A stretch of DNA of 53,600 nt, taken from NCBI GenBank assembly GCA_903896925.1, contig CAITZM010000159.1, positions 1 through 53,600 of the forward strand. The letters are read 5' to 3'. The number at the start of each line of letters is the position of its first letter. Within the stretch, counting starts at the first letter, position 1. This document shows, piece after piece, positions 8,855-17,381 of the stretch. The translations under genes were made by a program, and so were the position numbers. The stretch is from an uncultured Lentisphaerota bacterium. GTDB taxonomy: Bacteria > Verrucomicrobiota > Kiritimatiellia > CAIQIC01. The notes under the pieces were generated by a model. It ran no database searches. It was given only the letters and a program-made list of their open reading frames with translations, and was not told the origin of the DNA.

Positions 8855-10258
8855 ATGACAAACACCAATGACTCTGTGACGTCCCGCTACGTTGTCCTCG
8901 TCTGCATCGTCGCCACGCTCGGCGGCTTGCTCTTCGGCTACGACACCGGCGTCATCTCCGGCGCGATCGAGGCGCTGACGGCGCGCTTCGCGTTGAGCGA
9001 GGTGATGAAAGGCTGGGCCTCCGGCTGCGTGCTGGTCGGCTGCGCCGCCGGCGTGCTGGCGGTCGGGCCGCTCTCCGACCGCTACGGCCGCAAGCTCGCG
9101 ATGTTCCTGGCGGCGGCGATGTTCCTGATCTCGGCCATCGGCACCGCGCTGCCGGGCGACATCTGGACCTTCATCGCGTTCCGCCTCGTTGGCGGCATCG
9201 GCATCGGCATCGCCTCGATCTCGACGCCGATGTACATCGCCGAGATCACGCCCGCGCGCATCCGCGGGCGGATGGTCGCGGTGAACCAGATCGCGATCGT
9301 CGGCGGCATCGCGGCCACGTCGTTCATCAACTACTACATTGCCGGCCAAGGCGACCAGGCGTGGAACATCGCCACCGGCTGGCGCTGGATGTTCGCCGCC
9401 GGAATCGCGCCCGCGCTGGTCTTCGGCGCGCTGCTGCTGCTGATCCCGGAAAGCCCGCGCTGGCTGGTGGAGATGAAACGCGAGGACGAGGCGCGCCAGA
9501 TTCTCACCAAGGTCGCCGGCGCGGCGTTTGCGTCGACGGAAATCGCCAGCATCCGCGAAGCGCTGTCCGGCGAGAAGGGCACGTGGTCCGAAGTCTTTTC
9601 GCCCGCGCTGCGGCGGCCGCTGCTGCTGGGCATCGCGCTGGCGATCCTGCAGCAGGTCACCGGCATCAACGTCTTCATGTACTTCGGCGCGACGATCTTC
9701 AAGACGATGAGCTCCTCCACCGGCGTGGATGCCGGGCTGCTCCAGCAGATCATCATCAATGGCTCGGGCGTCTTCTTCACGCTGATCGCCATCGCCACGG
9801 TGGACAAATGGGGCCGCAAGCCGCTGATGCTCGTCGGCACGGCCGGCATGTTGGTCAGCCTCGTCGCGATGGGCGTCATGGCGCAGACGATGAGCGATCC
9901 CACCGCCGCGAGCAAGCTGATGCTCGCGTTCATCGTGCTCTACATCGCCTGCTTCGGCCTCTCCGTCGGCCCCGTCGTGTGGGTCATCCTCTCCGAGATC
10001 TTCCCGACCGCGGTCCGCGGCCGCGCGCTGGGCCTCGCGACCTTCTGCCTCTGGGTGGCCGACTATGCCGTGACGCAATCCTTCCCGATCATGGACGCGA
10101 AGAACTCGTGGTTCGTCGCGCACTTCAACCACGCCTTCCCATTCTACGTCTACGCTTTCTTCTGTGTGGTACTCATCGCCGTGATGTGGCGGCTCGTGCC
10201 GGAGACCAAGGGCCGCTCGCTGGAAGAAATTGAAAAAAGCTGGCGGCATGACGCCTAA
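8855..10258 (+). CDS. MFS sugar:proton symporter (XylE/AraE type)
   Basis: This 467-residue inner-membrane transporter has twelve predicted helices and the canonical sugar-porter signatures. They are GGLLFGYDTGVISGA in helix 1, GPLSDRYGRK between helices 2 and 3, PESPRWLV before the central loop, QQVTGIN in helix 7 and PETKGRSLEEIE at the C-terminus. Characterised relatives import xylose, arabinose, galactose or glucose with protons. Placed directly behind extracellular arabinan/pectin-type enzymes, arabinose or another released monosaccharide is the obvious candidate substrate (inference). AAGAAGG about nine bases upstream of ATG 8855 serves as ribosome binding site. The length is normal for the family. 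Confidence 0.92.
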   Translation: MTNTNDSVTSRYVVLVCIVATLGGLLFGYDTGVISGAIEALTARFALSEVMKGWASGCVLVGCAAGVLAVGPLSDRYGRKLAMFLAAAMFLISAIGTALPGDIWTFIAFRLVGGIGIGIASISTPMYIAEITPARIRGRMVAVNQIAIVGGIAATSFINYYIAGQGDQAWNIATGWRWMFAAGIAPALVFGALLLLIPESPRWLVEMKREDEARQILTKVAGAAFASTEIASIREALSGEKGTWSEVFSPALRRPLLLGIALAILQQVTGINVFMYFGATIFKTMSSSTGVDAGLLQQIIINGSGVFFTLIAIATVDKWGRKPLMLVGTAGMLVSLVAMGVMAQTMSDPTAASKLMLAFIVLYIACFGLSVGPVVWVILSEIFPTAVRGRALGLATFCLWVADYAVTQSFPIMDAKNSWFVAHFNHAFPFYVYAFFCVVLIAVMWRLVPETKGRSLEEIEKSWRHDA

Positions 10259-10292
10259 GGCTTTGCGCCTTTCGCCAAGCTTTGGAACCCCG

Positions 10293-10765
10293 CCCGTAGC
10301 CGCATTCGTGAGAATGCGGCGCGCCTGAACTGACGACAGACGAAGCCAGGCTCAAAGCCAAGTGAAGTTGCCGCGCGCGCCTGAGCACATAGCGCCAATT
10401 CATGGCGCAGCCGCAGGGCGGCCGCGTTATGACAAACGTGGCTACGGCGGAGAAGAGCTCGGTTCCGGCCCGCCTGCTGCGCAGCGGCTGTTGGCGCTGG
10501 TGTGCGCCGCGTCGGAGACGCGGCCTACAAAACGTTTCGCGTGCCCCTCGCGCTGTAGGCTGGGTCTCCGACCTAGCGCGCCCAAAAATAGCCTTGGCAA
10601 CGAATTGAACCAGAGCCCAGCACGGGATGCTGAACATCGAACACCGAACATCCAACATCGAACATCGAAGTTCGGAGCAGCGCGAGCCTCACGCCTCCGC
10701 GTTCATTCTTGGCGGCACTTGCGCCGGACGGGGCCGCCTGCTAGCTTGCGCAACGTTTCAAATGA
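10293..10765. repeat. Copy 1 of a ~0.5 kb duplicated non-coding element
   Basis: The whole gap between the transporter and the HEAT/F5-8C gene aligns with 14589-15105. Order of shared blocks: a GTAG hairpin (10296-10320), a GAGCACAT block, a degenerate reverse GTAG hairpin (10421-10445), the GCGGCTGTTGGCGCTGG block, a second palindrome pair (10507-10527 and 10555-10573, both beside GTAG), the GGCAACGAATTGAACCAGAG block, and tandem GAACATCGAACACC-type repeats (about 10630-10672). It ends with CAACGTTT just before ATG 10762. Coding is unlikely because the open frames differ between copies. It could be a non-autonomous mobile element or a duplicated leader. Confidence 0.8.
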
Positions 10766-10767
10766 TT

Positions 10768-13700
10768 ATGAGCACATGTGCGCTAAAACCTGTCGTCGCC
10801 TTTCTCGCCGCGAGCCTCGCGCTATCCGCTGCGGCAGCGGAGCAGCCGGTGCCCACCAACCCCTATGACCGACAGATCGCGGAGCACATTGCGCTGCTGA
10901 GCGCGCCGGCGCCGCACGTCCGGCAGCGCGCGGTGGAGGCGCTGGGCTTCCTGCGCGCGCCAAGCGCCGAGAGCGCTCTGCGGGCACGGCTGGGCGACGC
11001 CTCCGCGGAGGTGCGCCGGCAGGCGGCACTGGCACTAGGCTGGTGTGGCGGGCGCAGCGCGGTAGACCCGCTGCTGGCGGAGCTCGACGATCCCGACTGG
11101 CTGACGCGGCAGGCGGCGCACGTCGCCCTTGAGAACCTGACCGGCATGGAATTCCCCTTCAACGCGCTCGCCCCGGACGGTGAGCCGCAGCGCCAGGCCC
11201 AGATCTGGCGCACCTGGTGGCGGCAGGTGCCGGCTGACCGCCCGCCCGCCGAGGTGCTGACGCTGCTGGCGGCACCACCGCCTTCTTCCCATGGTTGGCA
11301 GGTGACAGCCTCCAGTACCTATCGCGGACCGCCGGACGTGCTGGTCGATGGCGACCTGACGACGGGCTACTGGCAGACCAAGGGCGTGACGCCGCCGCAG
11401 TGGTGTCAGGTCGATCTCGGCGCGCCGACCGAGCTACACCAAGTGACGGTCCACCAATACGCCTCCGGCTACTGCATGACGGACTACGAGGTGAGCACCA
11501 GTCTCGACGGCAAGAAGTTTGAGCGCGCCGTGCGCCGTCAGGAAACTTCGCCGGTGGAATTGATCGTCAACTTCCCGTCGCGGCCGGCGCGCTTTGTACG
11601 CATCACCAGCCTGGGCTCGGAACAGAAGAAGTATCCGACGACGTTCCGCGAGATCGAGATCAACGGCCAGCGCAACAAGGGCGAGGACATGTCCGCGGCC
11701 TGGCGGCGTGAACGCGGCCTGCGCGCGCTCGGCGCGCTGGGCGGCCGGGGTGCGACGGCGGCGATCATCGCAACTCTGGGGAACGCCCCACCCTCAACGC
11801 CCGCGCTGCGGCCGATGGTGCGCGCGGGCATCCGGGCCGCCGGGCGGCTGCGCGAGGACGCCGGCCGCGACTGGTTGCTCGACCTACTCGCCAACCCGAT
11901 GTGGGCACGCTGCGCCGCCGAGGCGCTCGGCGATGTCGGCGATGCACGCGCGGTCGGCCCTTTGCTGACAGCCTATGCGCGCTTTGCGAAAGGGCTGAAT
12001 GAGAAATACCCGAAGGACGTCCCCTCCGATGATGACATGAAGTTCCCGTCGGAAGACCGGATGCTGGAAACGCCCTACTGGATTGCCCACGCGCTGTGCC
12101 GCCTCCCGTTGACGGACCCGCGTGACCGTGCACGGCTGCGCGAACTGGCACCGCTGGTCATGGCCAATCTGCCGGGCGACGGCGATACGTTCCTGCTCTA
12201 CCAGCCGGAAACCGGGCACCTGCTGACACGCCATCTGCTCGACGCAGCAGACCTGCGGCAGGAGGCGGCAGAGCAGGCCTTCGCCCGCCTCGGCCAGCCG
12301 CGGCGCGCCGCCAATCCGGAACCGGCTCTGGTCTGGCCGGCGTTCAAAGCGCAACGCATCTCGCCGTGGCTGCCCTGCGTCTGCACGGAGCGCAAGGATT
12401 TGCCGCGGCTGCTGGAGCTGTTGCAACACACCAATGGCTGGGTGCGCCTCAATGCTTCCAAAGCCATCGCTTGGCTGGGCGATCCGCGCGCCATCGAACC
12501 GCTGGCGGCAACGCTGGCCGCGGCGCAGTCCGAGGCCGGCTACGGCTGGAGCAAGGTGTGGAAGCAGGAGGAGTTCAACGATCCGTGCCCACGCTGGCGC
12601 GAGGGCCTGCTGCGCGCGCTGGGCAGCTTGCAGGCGACGCAACACGTCGGCCTGATCGCGAAAGTCCTCGACGACGAAGGCTCCGTGCTCGACGTGCGTC
12701 ATGCCGCGGCGGAAGCGCTGGGCGATATCGGCAGCGAGTCCGCGCTCGCCGTGTTGCGGCACGCGGCCAGCGCGCATCCGTTCGGCACGGTGCGGCAGGT
12801 GGCGCGCGATGCGCTGGCCCTGCGCGGCCTCGAGCCCGAACCGGTTGCGCGCCCGCCCGCGGCAGCGACTGCACAACCGCCGGCCGTGGCGGACGGTCAG
12901 CCCTGCATTTTCGGCACGAACTTCAACGCGCTGCTGTTCATCAAGGGCAACAACAACCTGCCGAACACGCCGCAGACGGTCGAGCAGGCCGACCGCTGGC
13001 GTCAGACCTATGCGGTAACCGACGAAGGCCCGGTCTACCGCCCCGGGGACAATCTCTTCGTGCTCAATCCGCCGCGGCCGGATGGCCAGGTGACGCTGCT
13101 GACGCATTTCACGGACGGCTGGATCGGCGAGCCGGAACTTTCCTGGGACGCCCGGCAGGTGGTCTTCACGCGCCGCGAGCAGACCAGCCTCTGGTGGCAC
13201 GTCTGGGTCATGAACTTGGACGGCACCGGGCTCCGGCAGCTCACGCACGGGCCCTATCATCACGTCGGCCCGGCGTTCCTGCCCGATGGGCGCATCGTCT
13301 GCGCCTCCAGCCGCATCGGCACACGCGACGAATACCACGGCTATCCCTGCACCGCGCTCTACGTGATGAACGCCGACGGCGGCGACCTGCACCCCATCGC
13401 GACGAACATCGGCCGCGACAACGAGCCGGCCCTGCTGCCCGACGGCCGCATCGTGTTCAGCCGGCTCGAGGTCTTTTATTCGCGCAACAAGACCGAGCTG
13501 ACCCTGCACGCGGTCTGCCCCGACGGCACCCGCGACGTCGTACTCTATGGCCCCGAGCGGCGGAAGTTCTGGCGCGACCTCGACCATGGCCCGAAGGATC
13601 CCGCCGACGGCCAGGAAGCGCCGCTGACGCACCGCGTGCTGCGCATGACGCAGCCTCAGCCGATGCCCGACGGCCGCATCGTCGTCTCCACGCAGGGCGG

Positions 13701-14511
13701 CCTGACGCTGGTCGGCACGCGCCACGACACCGAGCAGCTCATCTCGCCCGACTACAAGACACGCGCCTACACCACCCCGGTGCCGCTGAGCGACGGCACG
13801 CTGCTGTGCGCCACGACGCTCAAGACACCCGACCGCAACAAGGTGGACCTCGGCCTCTACCGTCTCGACCCGCGCACGGGCCTGCTCGAGCTCATCTATA
13901 ACGATCCCGCCACCGCCGACTACGAAGCGCGCCCGATCCTTGCGCGCCGCCCGCCGCCGGTGCTGGCGGAAGCCGGGAATCGCACCGCGTATGGCGGAAA
14001 GTTTCTGTGCGCCAGCGTGTTCAATTCGCAGGACCCGGAGATCGCCCGGCGGGGCCGCCTGGTGCGGCTCATTGAGGGCGTGCCGGTCGTCGCCCGGCAC
14101 GAGACGCACACCGGCTCCCAGCCGGTCTGGAAGAACCACGGCGGCACCCTGGCGCGCGTGCTAGGCACCGTGCCCCTCGCGCCCGACGGCTCATTCTACA
14201 TCGAGTTGCCGGCCGACCGCCTGGTGCACCTCCAGGTGCTCGACAGCGACCGGCAGGTGGTCGGCAACCAGCTGACATGGATCTATGCGCGCCCCGGCGA
14301 GACCAAGTCGTGCACCGGCTGCCACGAAGCCCCGGACTCGACGATCAAGCCCAGCCAGGCGCCGCTCGCGCTGCGCGGCGGACCGCTTGCGTTACTGCCA
14401 ACCGGCGGCGAATTCTCCTACCGCGCCAAGGCGTGGTTCAAAGGCAGCCTGCCCCCCGAAATCGAAGAACGCACGCGCACTGTCCACGCGGTCAACCTGC
14501 TGGCGAGATGA
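10768..14511 (+). CDS. Secreted HEAT / F5-8C / beta-propeller protein with CxxCH motif (HZS-alpha-like)
   Basis: A 1247-residue multidomain exported protein. I start at ATG 10768 (10762 is also possible) because a signal peptide (MSTCALKPVVAFL to SAAAA) follows. The longer open frame to 10627 only translates the dispersed repeat. Order: HEAT-like repeats (about 30-120), a discoidin/F5-8C carbohydrate-binding domain (about 173-300, with VTASSTYRGPPDVLVDGD), a second HEAT array (about 310-690), and a TolB/PD40-type propeller (about 760-1100, LLPDGRIVFSR, MPDGRIVVS). Near the C-terminus is CTGCH (Cys1182, Cys1185, His1186), a c-type haem attachment motif. The tail resembles the hydrazine-synthase-alpha-like family common in Planctomycetes and Verrucomicrobia. 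Function is unknown; one covalent haem is a reasonable inference. The gene is flanked by both copies of the 0.5 kb repeat. Confidence 0.82.
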   Translation: MSTCALKPVVAFLAASLALSAAAAEQPVPTNPYDRQIAEHIALLSAPAPHVRQRAVEALGFLRAPSAESALRARLGDASAEVRRQAALALGWCGGRSAVDPLLAELDDPDWLTRQAAHVALENLTGMEFPFNALAPDGEPQRQAQIWRTWWRQVPADRPPAEVLTLLAAPPPSSHGWQVTASSTYRGPPDVLVDGDLTTGYWQTKGVTPPQWCQVDLGAPTELHQVTVHQYASGYCMTDYEVSTSLDGKKFERAVRRQETSPVELIVNFPSRPARFVRITSLGSEQKKYPTTFREIEINGQRNKGEDMSAAWRRERGLRALGALGGRGATAAIIATLGNAPPSTPALRPMVRAGIRAAGRLREDAGRDWLLDLLANPMWARCAAEALGDVGDARAVGPLLTAYARFAKGLNEKYPKDVPSDDDMKFPSEDRMLETPYWIAHALCRLPLTDPRDRARLRELAPLVMANLPGDGDTFLLYQPETGHLLTRHLLDAADLRQEAAEQAFARLGQPRRAANPEPALVWPAFKAQRISPWLPCVCTERKDLPRLLELLQHTNGWVRLNASKAIAWLGDPRAIEPLAATLAAAQSEAGYGWSKVWKQEEFNDPCPRWREGLLRALGSLQATQHVGLIAKVLDDEGSVLDVRHAAAEALGDIGSESALAVLRHAASAHPFGTVRQVARDALALRGLEPEPVARPPAAATAQPPAVADGQPCIFGTNFNALLFIKGNNNLPNTPQTVEQADRWRQTYAVTDEGPVYRPGDNLFVLNPPRPDGQVTLLTHFTDGWIGEPELSWDARQVVFTRREQTSLWWHVWVMNLDGTGLRQLTHGPYHHVGPAFLPDGRIVCASSRIGTRDEYHGYPCTALYVMNADGGDLHPIATNIGRDNEPALLPDGRIVFSRLEVFYSRNKTELTLHAVCPDGTRDVVLYGPERRKFWRDLDHGPKDPADGQEAPLTHRVLRMTQPQPMPDGRIVVSTQGGLTLVGTRHDTEQLISPDYKTRAYTTPVPLSDGTLLCATTLKTPDRNKVDLGLYRLDPRTGLLELIYNDPATADYEARPILARRPPPVLAEAGNRTAYGGKFLCASVFNSQDPEIARRGRLVRLIEGVPVVARHETHTGSQPVWKNHGGTLARVLGTVPLAPDGSFYIELPADRLVHLQVLDSDRQVVGNQLTWIYARPGETKSCTGCHEAPDSTIKPSQAPLALRGGPLALLPTGGEFSYRAKAWFKGSLPPEIEERTRTVHAVNLLAR

Positions 14512-14588
14512 AACTCCGGCGGCGCCCCACCCTCTCGCCCCAAGGTCGCGGGGAAAAGGCTGCATCCCCTGTTCTGAGCCTCACGTTG

Positions 14589-15105
14589 CCCGTAGCCGCA
14601 TTCGTGAGAATGCGGAGAGCCCAATCTGACAATGGACGAAGCATGACTCAGGCGTACTTTCCGTTGCCGCGCCCGTCCAAGCACCTGAGCACATGGAACC
14701 AAGTCATGACGCAGTCGCCGGGCAGCCGCGTTTTGACAAACGCGGCAACGGCCGGCGCAGAGCTCGAGTCAGACTCGCCTGCTTCACAGCGGCTGTTGGC
14801 GCTGGTGTGCGCCGCGTCAGAGCCGCGGTCTACAAAATGTTTCCCGTGCGCCACGCGCTGTAGGCCGGGTCTCCCACCTGAGGCGGGCAAGCCGACCCGG
14901 CGCGCCCAAGAAAGCCTTGGCAACGAATTGAACCAGAGCCCGGCACGGGACGATGAACATCGAACACCGAACATCCAACCCGGCTTCGCCAAGAAGCTTC
15001 GCCGGGGCAAGCATCGAAGCCGCCGAGCCACGCAGCCACCGCTCCATAGTTGGCGGTGCTTGCGCCGGACAGGGCAGCCTGCTAGCGTTCGCAACGTTTG
15101 AAATG
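14589..15105. repeat. Copy 2 of the ~0.5 kb duplicated non-coding element
   Basis: Direct-orientation counterpart of 10293-10765, with the same block order: GTAG hairpin at 14592-14615, degenerate hairpin at about 14724-14746, the second palindrome pair between about 14813 and 14880, the GGCAACGAATTGAACCAGAG block, the GAACATCGAACACC repeats (about 14950-14980), and the terminal CAACGTTT followed by an ATG at 15103. It has diverged by substitutions and small indels but is collinear throughout. The 14512-14588 stretch before it holds nothing I recognise. Confidence 0.8.
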
Positions 15106-15212
15106 AAGCGGCGGTGCGGAGCGACCAACTGCAAGCCGATCGAATGAGGACCGCATGAAAAACAGAGCCAGACTTCCTCCCAAACTTGGTGACATCGACA
15201 AAGGTCGTTCCC

Positions 15213-15290
15213 GCCGGGTCGGTGACCCGGCCTACAAGGGCAGAGGCGTGGCATCATGGTGCGTTTGTAGGCCGCGTAACCTCATGCGGC
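15213..15290. repeat. Two GTAG hairpins overlapping the next gene's start
   Basis: One palindrome (15213-15234) reads, on the - strand, GTAG followed by arms GCCGGGTC and GACCCGGC around ACC. The other (15267-15290, + strand) is GTAG followed by GCCGC and GCGGC arms. The second covers the ATG at 15284. They belong to a hairpin family distinct from those of the two transposases in this window. Confidence 0.7.
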
Positions 15291-16525
15291 GCCGGCTGGG
15301 TTGTTTGTCCGTATGGTCGCTGGCCCTCGTGTGCTTCCAGGGCTTGGCGACCGTGCGCGCCGCGGAACCGATGATCGTGGAGGGGCCCACCGGCCCGGTC
15401 ACAATAAAAGAAATTTCAGCGTTCAAGAATTTCATGAAAGATGTGCCGCCGGCGACGAACAACATTGGCAACGCGATGGTCTATGGCGGCAGCGGCGAGG
15501 CCGCGGAGGCGCTGGGGCGCGTGTTCGAGATCAGCGGCGACGTGGAACTGCTCAACCGGATGCTGGTCTTCACCGACCGGATGCTCGCGGGGCGCAACGA
15601 TCCCAAGACGGGCGCGGTCATCTGGACCGGCGCGCGGGAACTCGTCTGGCCCAACCAGGCGCCCAAGGATGGCAAACCGCTCTATTCGTCCACGGAAAAC
15701 GGCGATGTGATCGGCCACATCGCCTATGCCGCGCGGCTGATCCTGGAAAACAAAAAGCTATGGAGCGATAAAGTCCCCGGCGGCGATCCGTTCGGTTTCG
15801 GCGCCACTTATCGTGAGCGCGCCGCCACCTACGTCCGCGAGATGGACCGCACGCTGGACACGTTCATCCTCAAGTGGCTCGTACGCCCCGACACTCACCG
15901 CTGCTACTCACCCGACTCGCCGCTCTATGAGTCTGTCGCCCGGCCCGGCTCGGCCAACCAGCCCGTGCCGTGGAACCAGCAGACGATGCTCCTCAACGGC
16001 TTCCAGCGTCTCGCGGAGTGTCACCACCTGCTCGGCGATGATGCCGCCCGCGCGCAGCGCTACAACACCATCGTCAAGGCGGCGGTGGACTGGTTCTTCG
16101 AGGCGGTGGAACGCTATGAGGCGAAGGGCAAGCTCTGCTACAAGTGGACCTACGTGTTCGAGAAGCCGCTGCGGCACATCGAAGACACGGGCCACGGCGG
16201 CTACGACGTTGCCGGCCTCGCGCGCGCCTATGTGAGCGGACGCTACGGCCTCACCGCCGAGCAGATGCGCCCGCTCGCGAATACCGTCAGCTGCGTGCTG
16301 CAACAGCCTGGCAACAAATTCATGGGCCGCGTGGATGGCACCCCCGGCAAGCACCCGCCGGGCGGCCTCGGCGGCAGTTGGATTGACCTCTGCGAATTTC
16401 AGCCGGAGTTGCTGCCCGTCTTCATCGCCGCCAATCAAGGCCGCATCAAGTCCAGCCCGGGGCTCGTGGCAAATTTGTTGTGGGCGAAACATCGCCTTCA
16501 GCTCACACAGAAGAAACAACCGTAA
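15284..16525 (+). CDS. Secreted protein of unknown function, probably alpha-helical barrel
   Basis: The start is uncertain. ATG 15284 gives a good signal peptide (MRRRLGCLSVWSLALVCFQG to VRAAE) and a 413-residue protein. An upstream in-frame ATG at 15155 has GAGGA four bases before it, but the intervening codons translate two palindromic repeats. The mature protein is rich in paired helices with aromatic residues (GHIAYAARLILENKKLW, FILKWLVRPDTHRCYSP, DTGHGGYDVAGLARAYV). This is the texture of the alpha/alpha-barrel proteins often found with glycoside hydrolases, such as GH76/GH88/GH105 or epimerase folds. I cannot assign a family. Its place among secreted CAZyme-like genes suggests a role in glycan processing. 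Confidence 0.7.
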   Translation: MRRRLGCLSVWSLALVCFQGLATVRAAEPMIVEGPTGPVTIKEISAFKNFMKDVPPATNNIGNAMVYGGSGEAAEALGRVFEISGDVELLNRMLVFTDRMLAGRNDPKTGAVIWTGARELVWPNQAPKDGKPLYSSTENGDVIGHIAYAARLILENKKLWSDKVPGGDPFGFGATYRERAATYVREMDRTLDTFILKWLVRPDTHRCYSPDSPLYESVARPGSANQPVPWNQQTMLLNGFQRLAECHHLLGDDAARAQRYNTIVKAAVDWFFEAVERYEAKGKLCYKWTYVFEKPLRHIEDTGHGGYDVAGLARAYVSGRYGLTAEQMRPLANTVSCVLQQPGNKFMGRVDGTPGKHPPGGLGGSWIDLCEFQPELLPVFIAANQGRIKSSPGLVANLLWAKHRLQLTQKKQP

Positions 16526-16540
16526 CGAACGAAGCACATC

Positions 16541-17365
16541 ATGAAATCAATCCAGTGGTTTCCCATGGTTGGCAGCAAGGCCGCCCGGCTCGCAAGCTCG
16601 GCTGGAACCTTGGCCGTGCTACTTTTCCAACCCTTGGGAAATTTCGCCGCAGAGCCACCGGAGGCGGCACGGACAATAACACCTTGGCGGTTGAGCGCCG
16701 TGATGATGCTGCCGACCGGTCCGCGTGCCGGCTTGGTCAATGAACAGACGCAACAGTCGCTGTTCTTGCGCCCGCTGGCGGAAGCCGAGGCGGGACTCGA
16801 ATTATTGCAGGTGGATTATCTGCACCGACAGGTCTGGCTGCGCGAGTCAGGACATGTGTACCGGCTGGGGCTGCGCGCCGGGTCGCCGGAGGAGGCGCAG
16901 GCGCGGGCCGTGGCGCAACTGCGCGCAGCGCTCGGCGCCAATAATTTTTTGACGACTGCCGCACTCACCGGCGAAGTGGAAAACCTGAAAGCCATCGCCA
17001 CGCAGGATCCTGATGCGCGGCTACGCCTGCGGGCGCATCTGCTGCTCTGCGAACAGGCGGGGCATCGCAGGGACGCTACCGACCTGCCCGCCGAGACGCT
17101 GCAAAAACTTACCGCGGATGTGTTCCAGCATCTGGAGAACCACGCCGCAGATGAGGCGATTGCCCGCTTCGATCCGGCAGAAGGCTTCACCCATCTAACG
17201 ACCAGCCGGCGCGATGGCACGTCGGAAATATCGTTTTTGCTGGAAAATATTCCCGCGCCGGGCCAGCCGCCCATGCGTGGCGGCCTGAACGTGAGCGTGG
17301 ACCCGGACACCGGGCGCGTGACCGGTATCCAGCACTGGGGCGATTCACGGCAACGTGCAAAATGA
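16541..17365 (+). CDS. Secreted protein of unknown function
   Basis: A 274-residue protein starting 15 bases after the previous gene. The first 38 residues form an export signal (ending NFAAE), and part of it (LLFQPLGNF) is encoded by a TTTTCCAAccCTTGGGAAA-type palindrome, one of a dispersed family. The mature part begins with a domain (WRLSAVMMLPTGPRAGLVNEQ, then LQVDYLHRQVWLRESGHVYRL) that has the feel of a small beta-rich pilus-assembly or secretion-accessory fold. An alpha-helical segment follows (residues about 110-200), then a short beta-rich C-terminus. I do not recognise the family. Downstream lies the GH2 gene, 16 bases away. Confidence 0.65.
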   Translation: MKSIQWFPMVGSKAARLASSAGTLAVLLFQPLGNFAAEPPEAARTITPWRLSAVMMLPTGPRAGLVNEQTQQSLFLRPLAEAEAGLELLQVDYLHRQVWLRESGHVYRLGLRAGSPEEAQARAVAQLRAALGANNFLTTAALTGEVENLKAIATQDPDARLRLRAHLLLCEQAGHRRDATDLPAETLQKLTADVFQHLENHAADEAIARFDPAEGFTHLTTSRRDGTSEISFLLENIPAPGQPPMRGGLNVSVDPDTGRVTGIQHWGDSRQRAK

Positions 17366-17381
17366 GGAAAGGAGACAGAAC

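Noticed and set aside
10627..10767. N-terminal extension of the HEAT/F5-8C protein
   Set aside because: The codons translate GAACATCGAACACC dispersed repeats and precede a proper signal peptide starting at 10762 or 10768.
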